This document shows positions 1 to 9,130 of a DNA stretch of 64,000 nucleotides, piece by piece. This DNA is from Nocardia caishijiensis NBRC 108228. GTDB lineage: Bacteria; Actinomycetota; Actinomycetes; Mycobacteriales; Mycobacteriaceae. The stretch is taken from positions 62,001 through 126,000 of the forward strand of contig NZ_BDBE01000040.1 of assembly GCF_001612825.1 (NCBI RefSeq), read 5' to 3'. Position numbers and translations under genes: made by a program. The notes beneath the pieces are model-generated. The model was not told where the DNA came from and searched no databases. It saw only the letters and a program-made list of their open reading frames with translations. Position 1 is the first letter of the stretch, and the number at the start of each line of letters is the position of its first letter.

Positions 1-510
1 CCATTGCGATGCCCACAGTTTCACCTGGCGGGCGACGAAACCCTCCGCTCGGCCGAACTCCTCCAGCCCGACGGCGACGGGGTCGACCGCGTGCAGCTCG
101 GCCAAGACGCGCACCAGTTCGCTTGTGCTGGCGGCGATGTGCGCGTCCGAGAGCGCCGCGAGGTCGTCCTGGTCACGGATCACGGCTCCGTCGACGAACT
201 CGACGACCGTCATCGGCGCCCCCAGGGCCGAGCCCGTCGCGTCGAACGCGATCGTCTTCGCCACGGGCACCGCCGATCCCTGCAACGCGCTGGTCACCGT
301 GTACTCGCGCGCCATGTCGTGAGCCGAGGGGGTGAGACCGGCGACCGGTGGACGCCGGACCACCCAGCGTGCGACGTCGTCGGCGGCGATGAAGGTGAGA
401 TTGGACCGGCCGCCGCTGATCAGTTCGACCCGCAGCTCGCCGTTCACCTCGACATCCTGGGCGCGCAGGAACTTCTCCAGTGCGCCGATGTCCATGCCGG
501 GCAGTGTCAT
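1..510 (-). CDS. Phosphotransferase family protein, 3' end cut by window
   Basis: The minus strand reads open from an ATG at 510 to the window edge, giving 170 residues. The N-terminal half resembles the aminoglycoside-phosphotransferase/choline-kinase fold, in the subgroup that travels with acyl-CoA dehydrogenases (ACAD10/11 N-terminal domain type). Visible marks are the SGGRSNLTF loop, the WVVRRPP strand where the nucleotide-binding lysine region should lie, and the TVVEFVDG hinge. The catalytic HGD and DFD motifs would lie beyond the edge. The start overlaps the stop of the acyl-CoA dehydrogenase in an ATGA, so the two are translationally coupled. A role in activating or phosphorylating an acyl or hydroxyacyl substrate for the dehydrogenase is inferred from ACAD10/11 only. 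Confidence 0.8.
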   Translation of the reverse strand, partial: MTLPGMDIGALEKFLRAQDVEVNGELRVELISGGRSNLTFIAADDVARWVVRRPPVAGLTPSAHDMAREYTVTSALQGSAVPVAKTIAFDATGSALGAPMTVVEFVDGAVIRDQDDLAALSDAHIAASTSELVRVLAELHAVDPVAVGLEEFGRAEGFVARQVKLWASQW

Positions 511-1715
511 TCGGAGTCCCGCATGGCTCGTTTGGCCGCGCTCACGGCGCGTTTGGCGATGGCCCAGCGATGGACCTCGGAGGGGCCGTCGTAGATGCGG
601 AACGGGCGCACCTCGCGCGAGAGCCTGGCCAGCGGCAGGTCGGCGGAGACACCGAGGCCGCCACACATCTGCATACTGCGATCGACGATGCGGAAGATCG
701 CCTCGGCGGCATAGGTTTTCGCGATGGAGGTCGCGTTCGCGGCGGATTCGCCACGGTCGAGTTCCCAGCAGGCGCTGGTCAACAACGCGCGGGTGGCGGC
801 GATGTCGATCTCGTTGTCGGCGATCATCTTCTGGATCATGCCCAGGTCGCCGAGTCGCGAGCCGAAACCCTCGCGCCGCGCGACGTGGGCGACCGCGACG
901 TCGTGGCCACGGCGGGCGGCACCGAGCCAGCGCATCACGTGGGTCATGCGGGCCGGGCCCAGGCGGACCTGGGCGTATTCGAAACCTCGGTCGACCTCGC
1001 CGAGAACCGCCGACTCCGGGACGAGCAGGTCGTCGAAGAAGACCTCGCAGTGGCCACCGATCATCGACTTGTCGAGGGTGTCGAGATGGCGGCCCACCCG
1101 GATGCCGTCGGTGTCGGCCGGGGCGAGGAACATGGTCGCGCCGCCACGCTGACCCGGTTCGCCCGAGGTACGCGCCATGATGATGAAGAAACCGGCACCG
1201 TCGGCACCCGTGATGAACCACTTGTGGCCGTTGACCCGCCAGCCGCCATCGGCGCGGACGGCGCGGGTGGTGAGCGCGGACGGATCCGAACCGGCCCCCG
1301 GGGCGGGTTCGGTCATCGCGAAGGCCGAACGCACCTCGCCGCGAGCGAGCGGGGCCAGGTACTGCTGCTTCTGCTCCGGGTCGGCGATGTGGGCCAGCAT
1401 GTGCACATTGCCCTCGTCGGGCGCGGCGATATTGAGCGCGGTCGGGCCGAACAGGGAGTAACCGGCCTCTTCGAACACCGGCGCGCGGTTCGCCATGCCG
1501 AGGCCGTGGCCACCGAATTCGGTGGGTGCGTGCGGCGCGAAGACGTCGGCGTCACGGGCGGCTTGTTGCAGGTCCAGGCGCAGCTTCTCACCGCCCGCCG
1601 CGGCGATATCGCCGTCGTGCGCGTCCTCGACCGGCAGCACCTGTTCCCGGATGAAGGTACGAGTGCGGTCGGCCAGGTTTCGCACCTCGGGTGGGTAGGA
1701 CAGGTCGATCGCCAC
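507..1715 (-). CDS. Acyl-CoA dehydrogenase
   Basis: This 402-residue protein has the full length of the flavin-dependent acyl-CoA dehydrogenase family, which oxidises acyl-CoA to 2-enoyl-CoA. Recognisable parts are the helical N-terminal domain, the middle beta domain with AFAMTEPAPGAGSD and WFITGAD, and the C-terminal helices with MQMCGGLGV and RIYDGPSEVHR. The last motif is typical of the ACAD10/11-like subgroup. The start is GTG with a GAGGAG ribosome site six bases upstream. It heads a coupled pair with the phosphotransferase and faces the XRE-TetR regulator across about 130 bases, so it is a likely target of that regulator. The substrate chain length cannot be read from sequence. Confidence 0.93.
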   Translation of the reverse strand: MAIDLSYPPEVRNLADRTRTFIREQVLPVEDAHDGDIAAAGGEKLRLDLQQAARDADVFAPHAPTEFGGHGLGMANRAPVFEEAGYSLFGPTALNIAAPDEGNVHMLAHIADPEQKQQYLAPLARGEVRSAFAMTEPAPGAGSDPSALTTRAVRADGGWRVNGHKWFITGADGAGFFIIMARTSGEPGQRGGATMFLAPADTDGIRVGRHLDTLDKSMIGGHCEVFFDDLLVPESAVLGEVDRGFEYAQVRLGPARMTHVMRWLGAARRGHDVAVAHVARREGFGSRLGDLGMIQKMIADNEIDIAATRALLTSACWELDRGESAANATSIAKTYAAEAIFRIVDRSMQMCGGLGVSADLPLARLSREVRPFRIYDGPSEVHRWAIAKRAVSAAKRAMRDSE

Positions 1716-1823
1716 AGGACACTCCTCGACTCACAGGCCGAACGATCGCTCGGCGCCGAACGCTGTCGACCCTGACATGCGCACGGCCCAACTGTCAATC
1801 TGCACCTAAAGACAACGGCGTAG

Positions 1824-1842
1824 TGTTCAGATATCCTGAACA
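1824..1842. promoter_or_regulatory. Inverted-repeat operator candidate next to regulator start
   Basis: A perfect 7-base inverted repeat, TGTTCAG and CTGAACA separated by ATATC, ends two bases before the GTG start of the XRE-TetR gene and lies in the divergent interval with the acyl-CoA dehydrogenase. A TetR- or XRE-type dimer would fit such a site. Autoregulation together with control of the dehydrogenase pair is inferred from position. Confidence 0.5.
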
Positions 1843-1844
1843 TT

Positions 1845-2708
1845 GTGAATTCCCCGAACAATGTGCCGATCGACGTGGGCCCGCGATTGCGCGCGGCGAG
1901 AGTCTCGGCGGGGCTGTCGCTGCGGGAGACCGCGCGACGCATCGCGGTCAGCCCGGCCACGCTCAGCGCCATCGAGACCGGCAAAACCGGCGTCTCGGTG
2001 ACCCGACTCCGCATCCTGGCCACCGAACTCGGCACCACGATGCCCTGGCTGATCGGCGAGTCACCGGGACCGGCGGCGGTCCGGCGGCCCGGCGCCGATC
2101 CGGTCGACGGGACGGCACGCGCGTGGCGTGAGTTCCCACGCCTGGATATCGATCCCGTGCTCGCCGCCGCCATCGCGGCTTTCGTGGAAACCGGCTACCA
2201 CGGCGCGACCATGCGATCGATCGCGCGACGGGCGGGGATGAGCGTGCCCGGTGTCTACCACCACTACCGCGACAAACAGGAACTGCTGGTGAGAGCACTC
2301 GACCTGACCATGGACGAGCTGCACTGGCGGGTCGGCGCGGCCCGGCGCGGGGCCGACACCGGCCGCGACCGGGTGACCCGGGTGGTCGAGGCACTCGCCC
2401 TGTTCCATACCCACCGCCGGGAGCTCGCCTTCATCGGCGCCAGCGAGATGCGTAGCCTGAACCCCGCGAATCGGCAGCGGATCACCGCGTCCCGCAACGA
2501 GATCCAGCACATCCTCGACCTCGACATCGATACCGCCCTCGCCGAGAACGACCGCACCGCCGAGAACGCGCGGGCGGCCGGTCGTGCGATCGCGACGATG
2601 TGCACCGCCCTGCCGCAGTGGTTCCGCCTCGACGGCCCGGCGACGCCGGAACAGATCGCGACCGACTACGCCGATTTCGCCCTCGGTCTGCTCGACATCC
2701 GCCGATAG
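1845..2708 (+). CDS. XRE-TetR fusion transcriptional regulator
   Basis: The 287-residue protein joins two DNA-binding modules. Residues about 8-67 form an XRE/Cro-type HTH (GLSLRETARRIAVSPATLSA). Residues about 100-150 form a TetR HTH with GATMRSIARRAGMSVPGVYHHY, followed by a helical TetR ligand domain. The GTG start at 1845 is preceded by a palindrome and has no good ribosome site, so it may be translated from a leaderless or near-leaderless mRNA. It is transcribed away from the acyl-CoA dehydrogenase pair and probably represses it in response to an acyl-CoA or lipid ligand; that is inference. The C-terminal part, FALGLLDIRR, is typical of actinobacterial fatty-acid TetR regulators. Confidence 0.85.
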   Translation: MNSPNNVPIDVGPRLRAARVSAGLSLRETARRIAVSPATLSAIETGKTGVSVTRLRILATELGTTMPWLIGESPGPAAVRRPGADPVDGTARAWREFPRLDIDPVLAAAIAAFVETGYHGATMRSIARRAGMSVPGVYHHYRDKQELLVRALDLTMDELHWRVGAARRGADTGRDRVTRVVEALALFHTHRRELAFIGASEMRSLNPANRQRITASRNEIQHILDLDIDTALAENDRTAENARAAGRAIATMCTALPQWFRLDGPATPEQIATDYADFALGLLDIRR

Positions 2709-2884
2709 CGCAGGCCGTGGGATGGTCACGGCGCGAGGCTTGCCCAGCGAATTGGCCGAAACGTCCAGATCGTTGCGGGGCGGTTCGGACGAAACGTCCT
2801 ATCGGCGTGGGCCGGGTGGCGGTAAGACTGCGCGAGGATTATCGGCACTCGGTCCGGATTCACATGCCGGGCGATCGGATACAG

Positions 2885-4948
2885 ATGGTGATCAGTAGAA
2901 CAACCCTTCGATGCCTGCTTGCCTGGCGCCCCGAAAGTAATACCGCGACAGGAAAATTCGGCGTTCGTGCCAGTTTGATCGCGATTGTGCTCGTACCGAG
3001 TTTCACGCTGCTCGCGGTCGGGGTCGGTGCGGCGGCGTACCTGGTCGCGGCGGGGCGCGATGCCCAGCAGTGGGCCGAACTGGCCGCGAGCACCACCGGG
3101 CCCGCGGTGCAGATGGTGCAGGCCTTCCAGGAGGAGCGGCGGCTGTCGGTGCTGCACATCGCCGGGGAACCCACCGGTGGTGGATCGTTGATCGCGGCCC
3201 GTCAGCGGTCCGACGACGCGCTCGGGGAAGTCAAGACCAAAGGCCAGCACGCCGCCCGCATGCGGGAGGACTTCGCCACCGACATCGCCGGTTACGACAA
3301 GCTGTACGCCTTGTTGCCCGATCTGCGCGCCCAGATCGACTCCCGCCAACTGCCGGTGCTGACGGCGGTCGCGACCTTCGGGTCGATCATCGACGTCATC
3401 GTGTCGGCGTCGGTGCTGGCCGCGCGTGCCGCGCCGTCGTCGGAGGTGTCCATCGAGCTGTTCAAGGGCATCGCGGTGCTGCGCGCCTCGGAGGCGTTGT
3501 CGCGCGCGAACGCCGTGGCGACCGTGGCCGACACCATGACCGGGGAGCAGTTCATCGAGTTCTCCGGTGAAGTGGGCGAGCAACGTTCCGAAGCCGCCTT
3601 CGCCACCGCGATTCTGCAGGATCAGCAGCTCGGCAAGCTGCAGGCGATCGTCGCCGGAGCCGCCTGGGGTCTGTTGACCCGGCACTATCAGGAAACTCTG
3701 CTCGCCGGACCGGCGGAGTCCGGCGGCAGGGCGGGTACGCGCTCCACCCCGTCGACGGTCCGCGCGGAGGTGCAGGCCGCGGCGGTCGAGGTGGGCGCCG
3801 AATTGACGGTGTTGTGGGAAGACCAAACCCGTCGGGCCCAGGCGATCGCGGTGCACGACGCGGACCGGACGGCACGGGATTCGTTGCTCGGCGGACTGGC
3901 GGTCCTGGCCGCCGCAGTCCTCGGTTTCCTCGCCGTGGTGCTGGTGGCCAATCGGCTCATCGGCCGGATGCGTCAACTGCGCGCACAGACCTTGGCGCTC
4001 TCGGATGAGCATCTACCCGAGGCGATGCGACGACTCGAAGCCGGTGAACGTCTCGACATCGACGCCGAACTGCATCGACTGCAGTTCGGGACCGACGAGA
4101 TCGGGCAGGTGGCGGACGCTTTCAACCGGGCCCACGGTGCGGCGGTCACCGCCGCGGTCGCCGAGGCGAAGTTGCGGGCCGGGGTCAACACAGTGTTCGT
4201 CAACATGGCTCAGCGCAGCCAGAGCCTCGTGCAGCACCAACTGGAACTGCTCGATCAGGCCGAGCAGAGCGAACAGGACCCCGCCCGCCTCGATCTGCTG
4301 TTCCGACTCGACCACCTCGCCACCCGGGCGCGCCGCAACGCGGAGAACCTCATCATCCTCGGTGGCGGGCAGCCGGGTCGACGGTGGCGAAACCCGGTGC
4401 CGCTCACCGATATCGCTCAGGGTTCGGTGGCGGAGAGCTCGGACTACCGGCGGATCACGGTGCATCGCCTGCCGCAGATCTACGTGGTGGGTGCGGTGGT
4501 GGCCGACCTCATCCACGTGCTGGCCGAACTCATGGACAACGCGACCGCGTTCTCGCGGCGACAGACCCAGGTGGAGGTCACCGGCCGCATCGTCGGCAAC
4601 GGCGCGGTGCTCGAGATCATCGATCAGGGGTCGGGAATGAACGACGGCGAGCTGACCGCGCGCAACGCGCTGCTGGGCGAGCCCGCGAGTTTCAGCCTCG
4701 AAACCCTCGCCGAGAACGGTCGGCTCGGGCTGTTCGTCATCGCCTCGCTGGCCGCGCGGCACCAGATTTCGGTGCGGTTGAAGGAATCGGCCTACGGTGG
4801 GGTCCACGCGCTGGTGTTGATCCCGTCGCGCTATCTCACGAACGAACAGGACGGCGCGGAAACGGCTCGGCACGCCGTGACGGCGGGACCGGTGCCCGCG
4901 GTGGCGGCAGCGCCATCGTCGTTCGGGGAGGGCCGCAACGGGCAGTAG
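2885..4948 (+). CDS. NIT-HAMP sensor ATPase (CvnA-like orphan sensor kinase)
   Basis: The product, about 687 residues from the ATG at 2885 (an in-frame ATG at 2864 is the alternative), starts with a transmembrane helix (about residues 25-50). It continues with an extracytoplasmic nitrate/nitrite-sensing-type helical domain, a second membrane helix (LGGLAVLAAAVLGFLAVVLV), a HAMP-like linker and a HATPase domain with HVLAELMDNATAF (N box) and DQGSGMND (G1 box). It resembles the sensor member (CvnA) of actinobacterial conservons. The usual partners (roadblock protein, DUF742 protein, small GTPase) are absent downstream, where a PucR regulator lies on the other strand. No clear phospho-accepting histidine motif is visible, which is usual for this family. 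The tail is low-complexity and alanine-rich. Confidence 0.82.
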   Translation: MVISRTTLRCLLAWRPESNTATGKFGVRASLIAIVLVPSFTLLAVGVGAAAYLVAAGRDAQQWAELAASTTGPAVQMVQAFQEERRLSVLHIAGEPTGGGSLIAARQRSDDALGEVKTKGQHAARMREDFATDIAGYDKLYALLPDLRAQIDSRQLPVLTAVATFGSIIDVIVSASVLAARAAPSSEVSIELFKGIAVLRASEALSRANAVATVADTMTGEQFIEFSGEVGEQRSEAAFATAILQDQQLGKLQAIVAGAAWGLLTRHYQETLLAGPAESGGRAGTRSTPSTVRAEVQAAAVEVGAELTVLWEDQTRRAQAIAVHDADRTARDSLLGGLAVLAAAVLGFLAVVLVANRLIGRMRQLRAQTLALSDEHLPEAMRRLEAGERLDIDAELHRLQFGTDEIGQVADAFNRAHGAAVTAAVAEAKLRAGVNTVFVNMAQRSQSLVQHQLELLDQAEQSEQDPARLDLLFRLDHLATRARRNAENLIILGGGQPGRRWRNPVPLTDIAQGSVAESSDYRRITVHRLPQIYVVGAVVADLIHVLAELMDNATAFSRRQTQVEVTGRIVGNGAVLEIIDQGSGMNDGELTARNALLGEPASFSLETLAENGRLGLFVIASLAARHQISVRLKESAYGGVHALVLIPSRYLTNEQDGAETARHAVTAGPVPAVAAAPSSFGEGRNGQ

Positions 4949-4969
4949 CCGAGAACGCACGTGCGGTCC

Positions 4970-6058
4970 TCAGGTGGTGGCCCGAAGGTGTTTGATCGCC
5001 CACCACACCCGGGCGGACGTCACGGGGGAACGCAGATCGGTGCCGGTGAGCTCCTCGAAGCGGCTGATCCGATAGCGGACCGTGTTGGGATGGACCACGA
5101 GCAGTTCCGCGGTGGTCTCGATGTGCATGCCGGTGTCCAGGTGGCGTTCGACCGTATCGATGACGACGCGCGCCGCCGGACCGGCACCCACCGGCACCAC
5201 ATAGTATTCGACCAGTTCGGCGCCGATGTCGGCCTCGCCGACGACCGCCGCGAGCAGCCCGACTCCGGTCAGCTCGGTCGGTCCGCGCAGGTCGAAGACG
5301 TCCGCGGTCAGCAGCAGCCTGCTCGCCAGGCGGAAGGAGCGGGCGAGGTCGTCGAGGCGCCCCACCGGCCCGAGCCCGAGCGGGGCGTCGGTGCGCAGTT
5401 CGGCGGGCGCGGACGTGAATCCGGCGATGTCGTCGTCGATGGTGGTGGTGAACACGACCCGGTGTCCGTCCGATCGCAGGAACTGTCGTAGCTCGGTGTC
5501 GGCATCGCGTGATCGCGACCGGGTGCGGAACGCCTGGTACTCGCCGTCGATGTCGAGGCCGAACTGGTGGGCTTGCACACGGATCCCGGCGGGACCGAGC
5601 GTGCCGTGCAGTACCCGCCGCACGAACTCCGCGCGGACCTGATGGTCCAGCCGCGCCATCTCGAGTTCCACTTCGCGATGGCCCTGGCCGTAGGCGAGCG
5701 CGGCCTGGTCGACGAGGTCGAGCATCGCGTGACTCAGTTCCAGCAGGACGCCGTCGGCTACCTGATGGGCGCGGCCGTCGGCCGCCAGCGCGGCCCGAAA
5801 GTCGCGCAGCGCGATCCGCCAGCCGTGTTGGACATCGACCAGCGAGATGCCCTGCTGCGCGCGCGCTTCCCCGTACTCGCGCAGTTCGCGGCAGTCGTCG
5901 TCGTTCAGGTCGCGTTCCTCGGCCAGAGCGGCGAGCATCCGCTCGATGAGCGCGGCCGCGGTCGCTGTCACCGCGGGGTGGCCCAGCGCCGCATAGGAGG
6001 GCATCTGGGCTCGGGCCTCGCCGACGACCCGGTCGGTCAGCGCGGGAATGCGGGCCAT
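4970..6058 (-). CDS. PucR/CdaR-type transcriptional regulator
   Basis: A full-length PucR-family regulator of about 362 residues from the ATG at 6058; the frame stays open to 6154, but the extra N-terminal residues have no family look. The N-terminal helical region (EYGEARAQQGISLVDVQHGWR) is followed by a degenerate GGDEF-like middle domain and the conserved C-terminal PucR HTH (LDTGMHIETTAELLVVHPNTVRYRI, split over residues about 305-340). The family regulates purine, amino-acid or secondary-metabolite genes. The target is unknown. It is divergent from a broken relative of the same family at 6079, so the locus probably once held two PucR-type genes back to back. Confidence 0.85.
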   Translation of the reverse strand: MARIPALTDRVVGEARAQMPSYAALGHPAVTATAAALIERMLAALAEERDLNDDDCRELREYGEARAQQGISLVDVQHGWRIALRDFRAALAADGRAHQVADGVLLELSHAMLDLVDQAALAYGQGHREVELEMARLDHQVRAEFVRRVLHGTLGPAGIRVQAHQFGLDIDGEYQAFRTRSRSRDADTELRQFLRSDGHRVVFTTTIDDDIAGFTSAPAELRTDAPLGLGPVGRLDDLARSFRLASRLLLTADVFDLRGPTELTGVGLLAAVVGEADIGAELVEYYVVPVGAGPAARVVIDTVERHLDTGMHIETTAELLVVHPNTVRYRISRFEELTGTDLRSPVTSARVWWAIKHLRATT

Positions 6059-6078
6059 GATGCGGGAGACGACTGAAG

Positions 6079-6484
6079 GTGCTCTTGCGGATCTATCGTT
6101 CCGGGCAGCGAGCGATGATCCGGACGCTGTCCGATCAGATCGAACTGTCGGCATCGGAACTGGGCGAGACGCGCGAATTGGTGATGCATTCGGCCGCCTG
6201 CGTCGCGGACTGGTCCGGAACGGCGGTCGAGATACTCAGCGGCACCTTCACCGTCGACCGCGATCCCGATCCGGCGGGCAGCTTCTCCCGGCGGCGCGAG
6301 ACGGTGCGCTCGATCGTCGCCGGGTCGCCGGTCGATTCGGCGGTCGCACAGCTGCGGTTGGGCTACGTGCTCGACGACTCGCATCTGGCCTTCGTGCTTC
6401 GCCTCGACGACCACGCCGACGGTGGTCCGGCCGATCTCGAGCGGGCCGCGCAGCGCATCGCGGCGCATCTGGGAGCTCGCGGCT
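6079..6484 (+). pseudogene. PucR-family regulator remnant
   Basis: This reading frame encodes only the middle of a PucR-type regulator: the helical segment beginning LLRIYRSGQRAM, the linker with ETVRSIVAGSPVDSAVAQ, and the first part of the GGDEF-like domain with LGYVLDDSHLAFVL and LERAAQRIAAHLGA. The family's N-terminal residues are missing (a stop lies at 6058 in this frame). The C-terminal half and the HTH are missing because the frame loses family resemblance at about 6484, where diguanylate-cyclase sequence begins in another frame. A deletion fusing two genes best explains this. The first possible start is a GTG at 6079. Function is presumably lost. Confidence 0.7.
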
Positions 6485-7417
6485 GCTTCACCCTCGCCCG
6501 GCCCGGCTTCGGTCGTCGGTATCTCGGCGGGCGTGCTGTGGGCCGCCCGCTGGTGGCTGCTCCCCTGGCCGGGCCGAACCGAGTCGCTGGTCCTGATCGC
6601 CTGCGCCGATCTGCTGTTCACGATCGAGTTCCTCCAGGTCCACAACCGGCTGTTCGGCGCCATGGGTGCCGTGCTGCTGCTGGCCACCGGCAGTTATCTG
6701 AGTTTCTTCCACAGCGCGCGGGCGGTGGCGGCGCATTCGGTGTGGTCGGTGCTGTCGGTGGTGGTGTTGTCGGTGCGGATCGCGACGGGCGGGGACGGGG
6801 TTCGGCTCGCGATCGCGGTGGGCCTGCTGCTGACCACGGTGGTCACGGCGGTACCCGCGTTCCAGCTGCTGTACTGGCTGCTGCGCATGGAGTCGCTCTC
6901 GGACCCGCTGACCGAACTGCTCAACCGGCGCGGCCTCGAGAACCGGCTCCCGCAGCTGGTCGAGGACCATCCCGCCGTCTGTGTCATCTCCTTCGACCTG
7001 GACCGCTTCAAGAGTGTCAACGACACCTGGGGTCACCGGATCGGCGACATCGTCCTGATGCGCACCGCCCGGCGCCTGCGGGCGGCGACCCCCGACACGG
7101 CGGTGGTGGCGCGGACCGGCGGTGAGGAGTTCGTCGTTGCCGCCCCGATCGCCGCGGCCGACGCCCGCGATGTCGCCGAAGCCCTCTGCCGAGTCGTCGC
7201 CGCGCCCTCGGAGACCGCGGTGGGCGTGACGGCGAGCGTCGGGGTCGCGATCTTCGACGCGACGGTCTGTCCGCACTGCCAACGCCCCACCCCCGACCGA
7301 TTGCTTCAGTCCGCCGACGCGGCGATGTACCGGGCGAAACAGTCCGGCGGCAACCTGGTCGTGCTCGACGACCTCACCCGGCCGCCCGGGCATTCTCACG
7401 CACCGGGCGGCGGCTGA
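6422..7417 (+). CDS. GGDEF diguanylate cyclase, N-terminally truncated
   Basis: Residues from about 30 onward (position about 6505) form membrane segments (AGVLWAARWWLLPWP, then several hydrophobic helices) followed by a GGDEF domain with DPLTELLNRRGL, FDLDRFKSVNDTWGH, the active-site GGEEF and ASVGVA. This domain makes cyclic di-GMP from GTP. Catalytic residues look intact; no RxxD inhibitory site is obvious. Related actinobacterial enzymes carry more N-terminal sequence and more membrane helices, whereas here the first 30 codons overlap the PucR remnant in another frame. The gene therefore looks cut at its 5' end, and the true start (ATG 6422 or a later GTG) is uncertain. CPHC in the C-terminal part (PHCQRP) is an oddity. 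Expression is doubtful. Confidence 0.75.
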   Translation: MVRPISSGPRSASRRIWELAAASPSPGPASVVGISAGVLWAARWWLLPWPGRTESLVLIACADLLFTIEFLQVHNRLFGAMGAVLLLATGSYLSFFHSARAVAAHSVWSVLSVVVLSVRIATGGDGVRLAIAVGLLLTTVVTAVPAFQLLYWLLRMESLSDPLTELLNRRGLENRLPQLVEDHPAVCVISFDLDRFKSVNDTWGHRIGDIVLMRTARRLRAATPDTAVVARTGGEEFVVAAPIAAADARDVAEALCRVVAAPSETAVGVTASVGVAIFDATVCPHCQRPTPDRLLQSADAAMYRAKQSGGNLVVLDDLTRPPGHSHAPGGG

Positions 7418-7430
7418 CCCGGGGTCAGCC
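7412..7430. terminator. Bidirectional hairpin between converging genes
   Basis: A perfect inverted repeat GGCTGACC/GGTCAGCC with a three-base CGG loop spans the stop codons of the diguanylate cyclase (+) and of glpD (-). There is no T-tract, which is common in GC-rich actinobacteria. It can serve both strands. Confidence 0.5.
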
Positions 7431-9104
7431 GACGGCGACGAGACGGGCGGAATTGGCCGTCTCGTCGTCGCCTGCCTGGTTGGCCAGCAGTTCGGCGTGC
7501 ACCCGGTCGCGGTAGCGGTCGATCTCGCTGTCGGTGGTCTCGCCGTCCCAGCCCAGGAGCGGGGCGACGAGACGGGCGACGGCGGGCGCCGCGGCGAGCC
7601 CACGATCGGGGACCTCGATGGAGATGCGGGTGCGCCGGGTGAGCAGATCGTCCAGGTGCAGGGCCCCCTCGTGGGTGACCGCGTAGACGATCTCGGCGGC
7701 GAGGTAACCGGTGGCCCCAGGAAGGGGCGCGCGCAGGGCCGGGTCGAGGCGAACGAGATCGAACAGCTCGGTGGCCAGCGACCCGTAGCGGCCGAGCAGA
7801 TGCCGTACCGTCTCCGGCGCCAGCCCGGTCGTGGCGGCCAGCCCCCGGGTGTCGGCGAGCATCTCGCGGTAGCCCTGCGCGCCGAGGATCGGCAGTCGGG
7901 CGGTTTCGGACGCGGGCACCGGCCGGGCCAGCCGCGCGACGGCGGCATCGACGACATCGGCGGCCATCACCCGGTAGGTCGTGTACTTGCCGCCCGCGAT
8001 GACGAACAGGCCTGGCACGGGTTCGGCGACGGCGTGTTCTCGCGACAGCTTGGCGGTCTCCTTCGACGCCCCGGTCATCAGAGGCCGCAGCCCGGCGTAG
8101 GTGCCGACGATGTCGGCCTTGGTGAGCGGCTCACGCAGCACCGTGTTGACGTGGTCGAGAATGTAGTCCACGTCGGCCGCGGTGGCGGTGGGGTGGTTCT
8201 TGTCCAGCGACCATGCGGTGTCGGTGGTGCCGATGATCCAGTGCTCGGCCCACGGGATCACGAACAGCACCGACTTCTCGGTGCGCATGATCAGGCCCGT
8301 GCGCAGATCCAGGCGGGCGCGAGGCACCAGGATGTGCACGCCCTTCGACATCCGCACGTGGAAAGGGAAGTCGACACCGGTCATCGAGATCATGTCGTCG
8401 GTCCAGACACCGGTCGCACTGATCACCGTGCGTGCCCGGATGGTGTGTTCGGCACCGGTCTCCAGATCGATGACCCGCGCGCCGACGACCCGCCGACCGT
8501 CGCGTTCGAGTCCGACCACCTGGGTGCGGGTGAGGACCGTCGCGCCCTGTTCGGCGGCGGTGCGCGCGATCATCATCGTGTGCCTGGCATCGTCGACCTG
8601 GGCGTCGTAGTAACGGATCGCGCCGGTCATGGCGTCGTCGCGCATCGCGGGAGCCAGGTCGAGCGCCCCGGACCGGGTCAGGTGTTTGTGCATGGGCACC
8701 GTCCGGGCGCCGCCGAGGGTGTCGTAGAGGGCGATGCCCGCACCGATGTAGGCGCGCTCCCACACCCGATGCCGCAAGGGGAACAGGAACGGCACCGGCC
8801 GAACCAGATGCGGTGCGAGCGAATCCAACAGCAGCCCACGCTCTTTCAACGCCTCCCGAACCAGGGTGAAGTCCATCTGCTCGAGATAGCGCAAGCCGCC
8901 GTGGATGAGTTTGGACGAGCGGCTCGAGGTGCCCGCGGCGAAGTCGCGGGCTTCGACGAGGGTCACCGACAGGCCGCGCGAGGCCGCGTCGAGCGCGGCG
9001 CCCGCGCCGGTCACGCCACCGCCGATCACCAGGACGTCGAGCTCGGTGTCGCCGAGTGCCGCGATCGCTGTCGCGCGGTAGGTGGGGTCCAGGGAAACGG
9101 ACAC
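7425..9104 (-). CDS. glpD: Glycerol-3-phosphate dehydrogenase (FAD-dependent)
   Basis: The enzyme oxidises sn-glycerol-3-phosphate to dihydroxyacetone phosphate and passes electrons to the quinone pool. The N-terminal dinucleotide motif VIGGGVTGAGAALDAASRG is followed by the family signatures SSRSSKLIHGGLRYLE and GGKYTTYRVMA, and a helical C-terminal domain. The GTG at 9104 is preferred (559 residues) because AAGGAG lies six bases before it; an ATG at 9131 that overlaps the glpK stop would add nine residues. It directly follows glpK on the same strand, so phosphorylated glycerol is handed on to this enzyme within one operon. Confidence 0.95.
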   Translation of the reverse strand: MSVSLDPTYRATAIAALGDTELDVLVIGGGVTGAGAALDAASRGLSVTLVEARDFAAGTSSRSSKLIHGGLRYLEQMDFTLVREALKERGLLLDSLAPHLVRPVPFLFPLRHRVWERAYIGAGIALYDTLGGARTVPMHKHLTRSGALDLAPAMRDDAMTGAIRYYDAQVDDARHTMMIARTAAEQGATVLTRTQVVGLERDGRRVVGARVIDLETGAEHTIRARTVISATGVWTDDMISMTGVDFPFHVRMSKGVHILVPRARLDLRTGLIMRTEKSVLFVIPWAEHWIIGTTDTAWSLDKNHPTATAADVDYILDHVNTVLREPLTKADIVGTYAGLRPLMTGASKETAKLSREHAVAEPVPGLFVIAGGKYTTYRVMAADVVDAAVARLARPVPASETARLPILGAQGYREMLADTRGLAATTGLAPETVRHLLGRYGSLATELFDLVRLDPALRAPLPGATGYLAAEIVYAVTHEGALHLDDLLTRRTRISIEVPDRGLAAAPAVARLVAPLLGWDGETTDSEIDRYRDRVHAELLANQAGDDETANSARLVAVG

Positions 9105-9130
9105 AGTGTGCTCCTTGGGGTGGTGTGGCA

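Noticed and set aside
6079..7417. A single frameshifted PucR-GGDEF gene, fixable by one base change
   Set aside because: Intact PucR proteins do not continue into a membrane-anchored GGDEF protein, and both parts lack terminal sequence, so deletion fits better than a sequencing frameshift.
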